A stretch of 64,000 nucleotides of DNA, taken from an uncultured Vampirovibrio sp. (lineage in GTDB: Bacteria; Cyanobacteriota; Vampirovibrionia; Gastranaerophilales; Gastranaerophilaceae). Shown piece after piece: positions 35,123-43,724 of this stretch. The translations under genes and the position numbers were made by a program. The notes beneath the pieces were generated by a model. It worked only from the letters and a program-made list of their open reading frames with translations, was not told the DNA's origin and did no database searches. Location of the stretch: assembly GCA_910577515.1 (NCBI GenBank), contig CAJTLW010000003.1:243986-307985 (forward strand), read 5' to 3'. Every line of letters starts with the position of its first letter. The first letter of the stretch is position 1.

Positions 35123-35335
35123 TTAAAGGGACGTTTTTGTAAAATCTACGCTGTACCCCACAATTTTACAAATCAGCTCAACCTCTTTAAAGCTTATAAT
35201 TTCCTTCCTTATTCTGTTTGAAATAAGCTGGTTTGTATATTTTCTGCCTGTAACCTTTGTCATCTCTTCGGCAAGTTCTACATAATTCCACCCTGCCGCG
35301 ACGATTATGCTTTTTATTTTATCTCTTATCCCCAT
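35123..35335 (-). CDS. Small helix-turn-helix regulator (Cro/CI-like)
   Basis: This 70-residue protein is a single helix-turn-helix unit. VELAEEMTKVTG and TNQLISNRIRKEIISFKEVELICKIVG follow the five-helix pattern of XRE/Cro proteins. No sensor domain is present. The ATG at 35335 has no good ribosome site. The gene is divergent from the glycine-rich prepilin-like gene, and a 10-bp palindrome (CATACGTATG, 35350-35359) lies between them inside that gene's promoter. Control of the neighbour, or autoregulation, is a plausible inference. Confidence 0.7.
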   Translation of the reverse strand: MGIRDKIKSIIVAAGWNYVELAEEMTKVTGRKYTNQLISNRIRKEIISFKEVELICKIVGYSVDFTKTSL

Positions 35336-35345
35336 ATTCTACATG

Positions 35346-35374
35346 TTGACATACGTATGAGAATTTTGTACAAT
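35346..35374 (+). promoter_or_regulatory. Strong sigma-70 promoter with internal palindrome for the glycine-rich gene
   Basis: TTGACA, 17 nt, TACAAT is an almost perfect vegetative promoter, giving a leader of about 105 nt. The palindrome CATACGTATG at 35350-35359 overlaps the end of the -35 and the spacer, a good position for a repressor. Confidence 0.75.
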
Positions 35375-35484
35375 TCACTATAATAATGAATTATATATTT
35401 ATATAATGAAAATTCATTAATAAACTTAATAAAGTTTATCGTAAAAAATTGTTTTATTGTTTATCTTAAATAAAGGTTACAAAA

Positions 35485-38079
35485 ATGAAAAATTGTTTAT
35501 CGTGTTCATCTGCGCCTTTTCGCGCGTTTTCGCTTGTTGAAATGCTCATGGCACTTTTGGTTGCTTCCCTTTTGATGGCTGCCTTAGCTCCTGTTATAAC
35601 AAGAAAATTAAACGATTCTGTTGTAATATCAGGTTCCGGTGAAAATATTATCCCAAGCACATTTTGCGGCTATGTGAACGATACAGTGCAAGACCAGCTG
35701 AATGAGGGTAATAAAGCTTGCAGAGTGCCTCAAAACACTTATTCTATGAATGCAATAATAGTATCTGGCGGCGGAGGCGGTGCTGGCGCTATAGGAAAAG
35801 TTTATGAAAAAGATACAAACACATTTGGTGGCGAGATTACAGGTGCAACGAATGCTACCGCAACAACAGGAAGGTATACGGCTAAATATGTTGTTATAGA
35901 TAAATATATGAGTGATATTTGGGTAGAGCTGCTCTCTGCAGGCGGCGGAGGTGGATACGGAAACACAAATGGCGGCGGTCGACCTGAGCAGCAGAGCCAT
36001 TGCGGGGATTGGGGCGTGTATGTTTCCGCTACCCAAAATGGCGGTAAAGCAATATGTGTTTCAAGGAAAAATCCCGAATACCAAAGCGACGGCAAAGCAG
36101 CGCCAAATTCGTATCTTTCAAATGTATATAATAGCGTTGCAGGAGTAAAATGCCCTACAGCTACAAGTGCCAATTGTTGCTGGAGGGAGGCAACATCTGG
36201 AACATCGTGTGAAACTTCACAAAGCGGATTAACATATTCAGGCTGCAATAGAATGGCTTGCCAGTGGAATGCGGCAAACGCAATTTGTAAAAACTGGAAA
36301 CCTACAGGAGATATTGCAGGAAGATTGCCGTATGTAGAAGAATTAGAGGCTTGGGTGCCAAATATTCAATATAATTCTACGGTTAGCGGAAGTACCGGAG
36401 TTTTAAATAAGCCAAACGGCAGCTTTCCGGGGTTACAGTTGTGTGATTGGTTTAGCGGATATGGTGCATTGCAGTGCGGTGCGGCGGAAAGGTGTCAGGG
36501 CGCAGGATACAATTCAACAACTTATGTTGATATCTGTTACCCTGACCATTTGTGGACAGGTACAAATATAGGAGGCACAGCCTATGCGGGTTCGCACTTT
36601 AGTAGAGGTAAATTGGTTGTTGCGGCAGTCAATGATACTGATGGAAAAAACGACCGCGATATCGCCCAGGCATTTAGTGTGCGTTGCGTTTTGGATAGTA
36701 CATTTAAAGGATACACTGGTGGCGGCGGTGGAGGGGGCAGATATGCAAAGGTAAAAATTCCGGATGATATATTGAAAAAAGCTTTTATAAAAAGCGACGG
36801 TACTGTTGCAGACACTATAACACTTGGGCTTATAGCGGGTGGAGGCGGTGCCGGTGGAACAAAAGAACACCCGTCAGGATATTATGGATATACATCTGCT
36901 GCAGAACTTCGTGATGCGAATGGAAAAATAGTATGGAAGGTTTATCCAAGCTCCGGAAGTCCGGGCAATGGGGCAGTAAATTCTTCAAACGGCGCTGGAG
37001 GGGAAGGTGCCAAAGAAGTAATGTGCGGGTATGTAAACGCTTATCTTGAAGAACCTATAACCACGGATACACAGGTGGAATGCAACAGTATCCCTTATTA
37101 TACCTCTGTTAGTAATGATGGAAATGGCAGTAATAATGGTACCGGCGGGCAAGGTTATTGGAATGGTGTAAATACGGGAAGAACCCCTGCAGGTGCTGAA
37201 GAAAGTTTAAATGGAGGCAATGGTGTACCCGGTGCAGGAGGTGGCGGAGGAATATGTGTTGAAGGCAGCAAACGCTCTGCGCCTCAATGCGGGAATGGCG
37301 GAAGCGGCGGGCCTGGTATAAGTAAATTTACATACAAAAGAGCATACCCCGGTGTTGGCGGTGGCGGCGGCGCAGCAGGAACTTTGCTGCATGTTAAAAA
37401 CATACAAGTACGTCCGAATGATTTAATAACCGTACAGGTAGGCGCAAAAGGAATGCAGGGAATAGCAGGCGCCAATGGCAAAGATGGTGGCACAAGCTAT
37501 ATTCAACTTGCAGATGGTACAAAATATCAGGTATTAGGCGGCGGAGGCGGAAAAGCAGGAACTGCAGGCAACCCTTCAACTGGTAAATTCAGCATCCCGG
37601 GGAAAGGCGGCTCATCAGGCGGAATAGAGGCCAAAACAAAGACATATTTGAATAAAGATGATGAATATTATCCAAAAAACCCTAGCGATGCAAAAGGAGC
37701 CGATGCCCCCGAAAATGATGCGGATATGTATAAGGCTGCAGGCGGAAATGGCGGAATAAACGAGAAAACCTTCCTTGCAGCGGGGGAATCAGAAAACAGA
37801 ATTCCTTGCGGCGGTTTTTCAACAACTTCAATTATACTAAATAAAGAAGAATATAAATGTGAGACCGAAGCCCCTTCATTCAAGCCGTTTGTGCTTACAA
37901 GAGCTGTAAATCCAAGGTCATTTTCTGCAAGTGTAATTCAAAATTATTATCTTGGCGCAACAGGCGGAGGCGGAGGCGGCTGGCTTAATGATTATTCGTC
38001 CGACGCCACAATGGATGCTAAATCCTCAGGTGCAGACGGCATGGGCGGTTATGTATTTATATATTTTGGAAGCTGGTAA
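35485..38079 (+). CDS. Prepilin-like glycine-rich surface protein with FISUMP/DUF1566-like insert
   Basis: This 864-residue protein begins with a type IV prepilin-like leader: a short polar lead, then AFSLVEMLMALLVASLL with Glu at +5 after the expected cut, although the residue before the cut is Ala rather than Gly. Long glycine-rich segments follow (runs such as GGGGGAG). Between them lies a Cys- and Trp-containing domain (about 225-405): GRLPYVEELEAW, LWTGTN and a closing SVRCVLD, the pattern of FISUMP/DUF1566 domains. Later repeats of the type DLITVQVGAKG...GGTSYI recur in the glycine-rich part. The same glycine-rich style occurs at 62576-64000. It is probably an adhesin or minor pilin exposed by the type IV pilus or related export system. 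AAAGGTTAC precedes the ATG. Confidence 0.75.
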   Translation: MKNCLSCSSAPFRAFSLVEMLMALLVASLLMAALAPVITRKLNDSVVISGSGENIIPSTFCGYVNDTVQDQLNEGNKACRVPQNTYSMNAIIVSGGGGGAGAIGKVYEKDTNTFGGEITGATNATATTGRYTAKYVVIDKYMSDIWVELLSAGGGGGYGNTNGGGRPEQQSHCGDWGVYVSATQNGGKAICVSRKNPEYQSDGKAAPNSYLSNVYNSVAGVKCPTATSANCCWREATSGTSCETSQSGLTYSGCNRMACQWNAANAICKNWKPTGDIAGRLPYVEELEAWVPNIQYNSTVSGSTGVLNKPNGSFPGLQLCDWFSGYGALQCGAAERCQGAGYNSTTYVDICYPDHLWTGTNIGGTAYAGSHFSRGKLVVAAVNDTDGKNDRDIAQAFSVRCVLDSTFKGYTGGGGGGGRYAKVKIPDDILKKAFIKSDGTVADTITLGLIAGGGGAGGTKEHPSGYYGYTSAAELRDANGKIVWKVYPSSGSPGNGAVNSSNGAGGEGAKEVMCGYVNAYLEEPITTDTQVECNSIPYYTSVSNDGNGSNNGTGGQGYWNGVNTGRTPAGAEESLNGGNGVPGAGGGGGICVEGSKRSAPQCGNGGSGGPGISKFTYKRAYPGVGGGGGAAGTLLHVKNIQVRPNDLITVQVGAKGMQGIAGANGKDGGTSYIQLADGTKYQVLGGGGGKAGTAGNPSTGKFSIPGKGGSSGGIEAKTKTYLNKDDEYYPKNPSDAKGADAPENDADMYKAAGGNGGINEKTFLAAGESENRIPCGGFSTTSIILNKEEYKCETEAPSFKPFVLTRAVNPRSFSASVIQNYYLGATGGGGGGWLNDYSSDATMDAKSSGADGMGGYVFIYFGSW

Positions 38080-38135
38080 AACTTAAGCCTCATGCTGTTT
38101 TAAGGCAAATTTTTATGATATAAACAACTTTCTTC

Positions 38136-38170
38136 GGTGCTGTTTTTCTGTAACCTCAGCACCTTTTTTT
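38136..38170 (+). terminator. Terminator after the glycine-rich gene
   Basis: GGTGCTG pairs with CAGCACC (7 bp, 14-nt loop), followed by seven T. It lies 56 nt after the stop. An ATG at 38137 inside this hairpin is therefore not the start of the next gene. Confidence 0.85.
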
Positions 38171-38174
38171 ATCA

Positions 38175-38180
38175 TATAAT
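38175..38180 (+). promoter_or_regulatory. -10 box placed for a leaderless start of the nuclease gene
   Basis: TATAAT, 7 nt, ATG at 38188. There is no Shine-Dalgarno and no clear -35; the upstream terminator abuts it. Confidence 0.45.
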
Positions 38181-38187
38181 TTTAAGT

Positions 38188-39891
38188 ATGAAGAAGATTT
38201 CAGCCGTTATTTTAATAACCTTGTTTTCCTTGATTTTTCTTATTATTGAGCGCCAAAATGTGCAGTACTACAAGGTTTTAGAGGTTGTTGAAGGAGATAA
38301 ATTTTACATAGATTTAAACAAAAACGGCATCAAAGATAATGATGAACTTTTTCATATTAAAAATGTAAATGCTTTCCCTGAGCGGTATAACAGAAAAATT
38401 GAAGACTATGCCAAAAGATATGATTTAACACTAGATGAGTGCATTTTTCTTGGCAAAATGGCGAAAACCTTTGCGGCACAAAAGCTTTTAGGCAAAGAGA
38501 TTTCCTTTAAAAGTGCAATCCAACCCTATAATCCCAAATATTACTATCGTTTTGCTGAAATTTATCTTGATGGGGAAGATTTTGGGATTTTATTGTTAAA
38601 GGAGGGCTTAGCCTTTGCCTACGAAGGAAAAGGGTTTAATCCTTATAAAGCTTATGAAGATTTGAAGAAAATTAAGAAAAATGCTGAACGCTGTGGTAAA
38701 ACTTGTTTGAAAAATCAAAACCCGAATTTTGCTAAAACCTCGGTAAATCGGCCATCTAAACAAGATAATAATGCTAAAACGATTATATATACTACATCTC
38801 AGCACGGAGTATTTGGGGATGTTGAACTTTTTCTTATTAATCCAAACTCATCCAAGCGTCCTTCTAATACCTGTAAAACCCAAGCCTGCAAAGTGATTTT
38901 GACCAATATAAATAATGCCTGCAATTCAATAGATTTTGCCCTTTATGGCATAGAAGGCAGGAATGAAATTCTGAAAGCCTTGAAGGACGCCAAAAATAGA
39001 GGCGTTAAGATTCGGGGTGTTGTAGATGGCAAGCCTGATAATACTTATGTCTACAGTGATACGGCAGAATTGTACGCTAGCTTTGACACTATATCTGATT
39101 TTAAGCCGCATTTTATGCATAATAAATTTTTTATTTTTGATAATAAAGCTGTAATCACAGGCACAATGAATATTTCAGCTTCAGGCACCGGCGGATACAA
39201 TGCAAACACGGTAGTTTTAATTAAAAATCCAAGTGTAGCACAGGTTTACACAAAAGAATTTAACGAAATGTATGCCGGAAACTTTTCTCTTGCAAAGGAA
39301 AACAACGATTCAAGCATTATATTAAATGACGGCACAACGGTTGATATTTATTTCTCTCCCAAGGGAAACCTGCTCTATAAAGGAATTTTGCCCATTTTAA
39401 CGCAGGCTAAGCGTGAAATATTTGTAAGTATTTTTTATTTAACAAATAATGAAATAATAAATGCTTTAATTGAAGCAAAAAAGCGGGGTGTGGATGTAAA
39501 AATCATATACGATGCTGTTGCCGCTAATTCAATGAAGGAAAAAGTTCGTTGGTTAAGGGTTTCCGGCGTGTCTTTAAAGGTTGAAAACTGGGGCGGAAAA
39601 GACCATGAGAAAAATATGGTAATAGATGGGAAATATTTTATAACAGGAAGTGCCAATTTTTCAAATTCCGGAATGAAAAAGAATGATGAAAACGTTTTAA
39701 TATTTAAAAGCTCAGCTATTGCAGGATTTTACCAGAAGCATTTTTTAGATTTATACAATTCAATTGATAATAAATATTTAAAGTTTACGCCGCGTGCGGA
39801 AAGTTTTGAAAGCGGAAACTCTTGCTATGATGGCATAGATAACAATTTTGATGGAAAAATTGATTCGGAAGATATTGGCTGTAAATCCTGA
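38188..39891 (+). CDS. Exported SNase-like/phospholipase D nuclease fusion
   Basis: This 567-residue protein starts at ATG 38188 with an N-terminal hydrophobic helix (signal or anchor). An SNase/thermonuclease-like domain follows (about 28-165; KVLEVVEGDKFYID, NAFPER, YRFAEIYLDGEDFG, GLAFAYEG). Then come two phospholipase D modules with HKD motifs HNKFFIFD (H311, K313, D318) and HEKNMVID (H473, K475, D480), each followed by a G-T/S-x-N sequence. The last 25 residues (DGIDNNFDGKIDSEDIGC) form an Asp-rich loop like known calcium-binding tails. PLD pairs cut phosphodiesters in DNA or lipids. With a nuclease-like partner domain and an export signal, an extracellular DNase is likely. It probably has a leaderless transcript. 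Confidence 0.8.
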   Translation: MKKISAVILITLFSLIFLIIERQNVQYYKVLEVVEGDKFYIDLNKNGIKDNDELFHIKNVNAFPERYNRKIEDYAKRYDLTLDECIFLGKMAKTFAAQKLLGKEISFKSAIQPYNPKYYYRFAEIYLDGEDFGILLLKEGLAFAYEGKGFNPYKAYEDLKKIKKNAERCGKTCLKNQNPNFAKTSVNRPSKQDNNAKTIIYTTSQHGVFGDVELFLINPNSSKRPSNTCKTQACKVILTNINNACNSIDFALYGIEGRNEILKALKDAKNRGVKIRGVVDGKPDNTYVYSDTAELYASFDTISDFKPHFMHNKFFIFDNKAVITGTMNISASGTGGYNANTVVLIKNPSVAQVYTKEFNEMYAGNFSLAKENNDSSIILNDGTTVDIYFSPKGNLLYKGILPILTQAKREIFVSIFYLTNNEIINALIEAKKRGVDVKIIYDAVAANSMKEKVRWLRVSGVSLKVENWGGKDHEKNMVIDGKYFITGSANFSNSGMKKNDENVLIFKSSAIAGFYQKHFLDLYNSIDNKYLKFTPRAESFESGNSCYDGIDNNFDGKIDSEDIGCKS

Positions 39892-39924
39892 AAGATACTG
39901 AAAAACCGGACTTTGTTAACTTGT

Positions 39925-39953
39925 TTGCAAGTGTACTGTTTTTCAGGTAAAAT
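39925..39953 (+). promoter_or_regulatory. Promoter candidate for microprotein and M23 peptidase
   Basis: TTGCAA, 17 nt, TAAAAT, about 36 nt before the start of the 35-residue reading frame. An inverted repeat (CTGAAAAAC / GTTTTTCAG, 39898-39946) brackets the -35. Confidence 0.5.
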
Positions 39954-39988
39954 GTTGCCATAGCAAAAAGTTAGGATAAATTTAGAAT

Positions 39989-40096
39989 ATGGAATTTTTC
40001 AGAAAGAATAGAAGAATTATTGTTGGCATTCTTGTTATCACTGTTGCAGCCTGGATGATTGGTGCAACAATACTTTTGCCGCTTCTTGCAAATTAA
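39989..40096 (+). CDS. 35-residue single-span membrane microprotein
   Basis: The reading frame from ATG 39989 to TAA 40096 encodes MEFFRKNRR followed by a 24-residue hydrophobic helix ending in LLPLLAN. A ribosome site (TTAGGATAAA) lies at proper distance, and a promoter candidate is 36 nt upstream. The basic N-terminus and single span fit an inner-membrane microprotein with its N-terminus in the cytoplasm. It ends 20 nt before the M23 peptidase gene, so the two are probably co-transcribed. No family can be named. Confidence 0.6.
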   Translation: MEFFRKNRRIIVGILVITVAAWMIGATILLPLLAN

Positions 40097-40116
40097 TAAA
40101 CGCTCAATAATTATTT

Positions 40117-41259
40117 ATGAATAAAAAGATACAAAAATTAATAATATATCTGTTTTGTGCCTGTATTTTGACTATGCACGGCGCTCCGGCGTGTGCTGCA
40201 AATGCTTCAAAAGGGCAAATTGAGCAAAAGCGCGCGCAAGCTAAAAAAGAAATTCATAAATTAAAACTTCTAGAAAAAATTGAAACAAACAAACTTTATA
40301 GAAACCAAAAAAAGCTTGAGCAGACAGAACAGGGGCTTTATTACAACAAACAGCAGTATAAAAATGCACAAGAAGAACTCTATTCTCTTCAAATTCAGCT
40401 AGAAAATGCGCTTAGAAATTATAGAGCGCAGCAATATGCTACAAACAAGCGTATTAACCAGATTTTTAAAACCAAAAGAAAGAATTATGTTGAATTTTTA
40501 CTTTCTGCAAAAAATATAAATGATTTTTTGGACAGAATTTATTTTGAAAATATCGTAATGGATATAGACAGGCAAAAAATTGCAAGAACACAAGAGCGTA
40601 CAAGACGCATAAGAGAATTAACCAAGCGGCTTGAAAGCCAGAAAAATGAGCTTAAAACCTCAATTGAAACTATGAACCGCCAGCAAAAAAATATCCAAAG
40701 TGCGATTTCAAGAAATGAAAAAATGATTCATAAACTCAAAACTGACCGTGCAACATGGGAAAAATCCGAAAGAGAGCTTGCACGCCAATCAAAACAAATT
40801 GAGGATATGATTAACAAAACTGTAAGTAAAACCACTAAAACGACCACAATTACGACATCAGGCTCATTTGTAAGGCCTGTTGGCGGCCCTATAACATCTC
40901 CATACGGTTCAAGAATTCACCCGATATTCAAAAGACAAATTTTCCACTCAGGAGTTGATATCGGCGCACCATACGGAGCAAACGTAAAGGCTGCAAATTC
41001 AGGTAAAGTTATCTTTACAGGGTGGTATGGCGGATATGGTAAGGTAGTCATCATAGACCATGGTAAAGTTGGCGGTGTGCCTACAACTACACTCTATGCC
41101 CACCTTTCAAGCTATAGGGTTGAAAAAGGTGCATCTGTCTACAGAGGGCAGGTTATTGCAAATATAGGCACAACAGGGTATTCAACCGGCCCTCACCTTC
41201 ATTTTGAAGTGAGAAGAAACGGCGCCACAACAAATCCTTTAAATTACATACCAAGATAG
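40117..41259 (+). CDS. Murein hydrolase activator/M23 peptidase (EnvC-like)
   Basis: This 380-residue protein has a signal peptide (cleavage expected near ACAA, residue 28), a long coiled coil (residues about 32-235) and a C-terminal M23/LytM domain. Zinc ligands are all present: H277 and D281 in HSGVDIG, and H360 and H362 in HLHFEV. The start of the domain reads SPYGSRIHPI. EnvC/NlpD-type proteins of this layout act in cell separation. Those with intact ligands can cut peptidoglycan cross-links themselves, which the complete site predicts here. It follows a 35-residue membrane microprotein. Confidence 0.9.
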   Translation: MNKKIQKLIIYLFCACILTMHGAPACAANASKGQIEQKRAQAKKEIHKLKLLEKIETNKLYRNQKKLEQTEQGLYYNKQQYKNAQEELYSLQIQLENALRNYRAQQYATNKRINQIFKTKRKNYVEFLLSAKNINDFLDRIYFENIVMDIDRQKIARTQERTRRIRELTKRLESQKNELKTSIETMNRQQKNIQSAISRNEKMIHKLKTDRATWEKSERELARQSKQIEDMINKTVSKTTKTTTITTSGSFVRPVGGPITSPYGSRIHPIFKRQIFHSGVDIGAPYGANVKAANSGKVIFTGWYGGYGKVVIIDHGKVGGVPTTTLYAHLSSYRVEKGASVYRGQVIANIGTTGYSTGPHLHFEVRRNGATTNPLNYIPR

Positions 41260-41273
41260 CTAAATTTAGCTAT
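41256..41273. repeat. Perfect 18-bp palindrome at the end of the M23 gene
   Basis: ATAGCTAAATTTAGCTAT reads the same on both strands and contains the stop codon of the M23 gene. It has no T tail. It could be an operator for the next gene or a short RNA hairpin. Confidence 0.6.
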
Positions 41274-41352
41274 ATGATTAGCATGATTTTTTAAAAGGAT
41301 TTGGTGTAAAATAAAATCTGGTGTTATACCAAAACAGGGGAGAAACAGGAAA

Positions 41353-43275
41353 ATTAGTATTTTTCTAAATAAAAAATTTATAAAGCCATCTTCAATTTTT
41401 GCAATTTCAATGATGATTGTTTTCGGTGCATACAGCACAGCTTTCGGGTATGAAGTTGTAGATGCTAAAACTGTTATTCCTAAAATGCAAAAAAAAGGTA
41501 AAGATAAAGAAACCTTGCGTACAACGGTTGAAAAGAAAGAATTTGTAATACCAAATCCGTTGGATGAGCTTACTTTAAGAAGAATAAAGGAAGCAGAAAA
41601 AAACACTAAAACACCTGTTGTTGAAGAACAAAAGAGCGGTATTTCGATAGACAGTAAAAAGCTTGAATATTTTGATGAAACAGGCGAATTAGAAGCAACC
41701 GGAGATGTTGTTATTAAATCTGCAAACGGTACTGTAGTAACGGCCGATAGAGCGGTTTATGATAAAAATTTAAATGTTATAAAGCTATACGACAATGTTA
41801 TTTTATCTCAGGGGCCAAACAAGCTGGAAGGCGAATATATGGCAATCGACCTTAATGAAGAAAATGCCCTTATGGATACTGTTGCTGCCTCTTTTGGAAC
41901 AATGATAAGAATGAGAGCGCCTGAAGCTTATGCTTATACAGACAGGATTGAAGCTGTAAACGGAAGCATTGAGCTTGCAAAAAAACTTGACTTAAAGCTT
42001 AAATCATCAGGCTTTGAAAGATATGCAAATATGCTTATTTTGGAAGATGAAATTTCTTTCGATAAAAAGAAAGAAAGAATTTCGCCGTATAAAATTAAAA
42101 CCAAAGAAATAATTGTAAACTCTGAAAAAGACCATGATGTCCTTACGCTAAAAAATTCTGACCTTTATTATAAAAAAGTAAAAATAGTTACAATAAACTC
42201 CATAGAACTCTTTTCTGATAAAGAAATGAGCTATATTGAAGCAAATATACCCTTTGATGCAGGTTCCATGAGCGATTTTGGGCAATATATAGGCATAGGG
42301 CATGTTTTTAAACTGCCTACAGGTGCAACATTAAAGCTCTCTCCGGCACTTGTTTATGATGATGAAATAGGGGTTGGTGCGCTTGCAAGCTTAAAAACTA
42401 AAAGATTAAAAATAGATGCAGCCTGGGCTACAAGCAGTGAAAATTTAATCTTGGATGGCGAGTATAGGTTTAAAGACAATTTATGGTTTGATTTTGCCCG
42501 CCATGCCTATAAAGATGAATGGTTTTTAGGCGGTAAAAGAGCGGGCCATTTGGCACAGCTGGTCTTTGATGATTCATACGAAATTGAAGATATAGAGGCC
42601 AATTTTAGACATAGGTTAACACTTGGTTATGCTTCCGATTATCACAAAGAACATCAGGAAAGCAACAACTATGGTACTATGCGCTTAAGATGGCAAAATG
42701 AATTAAATAAAAATTTATTTACAATAGCAAATGAAGAACAGGATATGTCTCTTGACCTTGGTGTTTTTGGACAATCTATGGCAACAGTATACGGCACCGG
42801 TGAAACAACAGCTCTGGTTCGGGGCGGCCCTTCAATCGTTACCAGAATTAAAAACTGGAAATCAAGAATAAGATACGCTGTGGGTGGTTTCCACGGGGCA
42901 AGCCCTTTTAAATTTGATGAATATACCTATGGTAAATCTTCAATTGATATTGACGAAAGCATAAAGCTTTGCAAATATTTATCCATTGGTTATAGAGGGG
43001 TAATAAGCCCTCTAAAAGATAACCGTGATAAGGATTTAATGACAGAAAACAGTTTTTATGCTGTTGCAGGGCCTGAAGATATTAAATTAGCGTTTTCTTA
43101 TGATACGGTAAGGCATAATGCCCGTTTTGATGTTTTATTCTTTTTAGGTACGGATAATGCAGGGGTGGATTTTGAAAAGATGACCATCAAAAACCCTGAA
43201 ACTCTGCAAAAGAAACCATCGTTTTTCGGTAATAATTTCCAATACAGGAAAGTAAAAGTCCCTGAAAATCTTTAA
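41353..43275 (+). CDS. OstA/LptD-like outer-membrane protein, probable ATT start
   Basis: From residue about 95, the sequence KLEYFDETGELEATGDVVIKSANGTVVTADRAVYD is the OstA/LptA-type beta-jellyroll repeat, followed by about 400 residues with the alternating pattern of a beta-barrel. LptD inserts lipopolysaccharide into the outer leaflet; this protein is shorter than most. The only in-frame ATG pair (41410) has no ribosome site and cuts into the signal peptide. Upstream, the frame is open with no ATG, GTG or TTG. An ATT at 41353, 10 nt after AGGGGAG, would give a normal signal peptide (ISIFLNKKFIKPSSIFAISM). I prefer 41353 (640 residues), with 41410 as the alternative (621 residues). Confidence 0.75.
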   Translation: MSIFLNKKFIKPSSIFAISMMIVFGAYSTAFGYEVVDAKTVIPKMQKKGKDKETLRTTVEKKEFVIPNPLDELTLRRIKEAEKNTKTPVVEEQKSGISIDSKKLEYFDETGELEATGDVVIKSANGTVVTADRAVYDKNLNVIKLYDNVILSQGPNKLEGEYMAIDLNEENALMDTVAASFGTMIRMRAPEAYAYTDRIEAVNGSIELAKKLDLKLKSSGFERYANMLILEDEISFDKKKERISPYKIKTKEIIVNSEKDHDVLTLKNSDLYYKKVKIVTINSIELFSDKEMSYIEANIPFDAGSMSDFGQYIGIGHVFKLPTGATLKLSPALVYDDEIGVGALASLKTKRLKIDAAWATSSENLILDGEYRFKDNLWFDFARHAYKDEWFLGGKRAGHLAQLVFDDSYEIEDIEANFRHRLTLGYASDYHKEHQESNNYGTMRLRWQNELNKNLFTIANEEQDMSLDLGVFGQSMATVYGTGETTALVRGGPSIVTRIKNWKSRIRYAVGGFHGASPFKFDEYTYGKSSIDIDESIKLCKYLSIGYRGVISPLKDNRDKDLMTENSFYAVAGPEDIKLAFSYDTVRHNARFDVLFFLGTDNAGVDFEKMTIKNPETLQKKPSFFGNNFQYRKVKVPENL

Positions 43276-43277
43276 AA

Positions 43278-43724
43278 TTATTTTAAATATTCGCTGAATT
43301 TTTTATCGGTATCAAAATAATATCCGCACCCGTCAAGGGTTTCCCCGCCATTATAAATAAAAGCGGAATTAATTGAAGGGTAATCTCTACAATAAAGAGA
43401 ACGGAAAAAATACCTTGTGCATTTGCCATCTTCCCCTAAAGACTTGCATTTAAACATTAAAGCGCCGTCGTAAAATGAATTATTTTTATCTTCCACCTTA
43501 CCGTTTATTGTAAAGTGTCTGTATCTTCTGTTTCTTATCTGCAGTTGTCTGAAGCCTTCTTCATCTTTTATATACCCGTTTTCATCTGAAAAAAGAATAC
43601 AAGAGCAGCATTTGCCGCATTGTTTACATTTTCCTTTTACGACATATTTTGAAGAAAATATTTTATTTTTAATATATAAAATTAAATCCTCAAACCCGTT
43701 TTTTAAAAAATTAACAGAAAACAC
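43278..43724 (-). CDS. YkgJ-family cysteine-cluster protein
   Basis: This 148-residue protein carries the cluster KGKCKQCGKCCSC (about residues 31-43) plus later cysteines in FKCKSLGEDGKCTRY, YCRDYPS and DGCGYYF. That is the pattern of the YkgJ family, thought to bind zinc or an iron-sulfur cluster; the cellular role is unknown. It starts at GTG 43724, immediately after the stop of the lipoprotein gene, so it is translationally linked to it. It ends 2 nt from the end of the convergent LptD-like gene with no terminator in between. Confidence 0.8.
   Translation of the reverse strand: MFSVNFLKNGFEDLILYIKNKIFSSKYVVKGKCKQCGKCCSCILFSDENGYIKDEEGFRQLQIRNRRYRHFTINGKVEDKNNSFYDGALMFKCKSLGEDGKCTRYFFRSLYCRDYPSINSAFIYNGGETLDGCGYYFDTDKKFSEYLK

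Noticed and set aside
38137..38190. Start of the nuclease fusion at ATG 38137.
   Set aside because: This ATG lies inside the stem of a strong terminator; ATG 38188 has a -10 box 7 nt upstream and begins a normal signal peptide.
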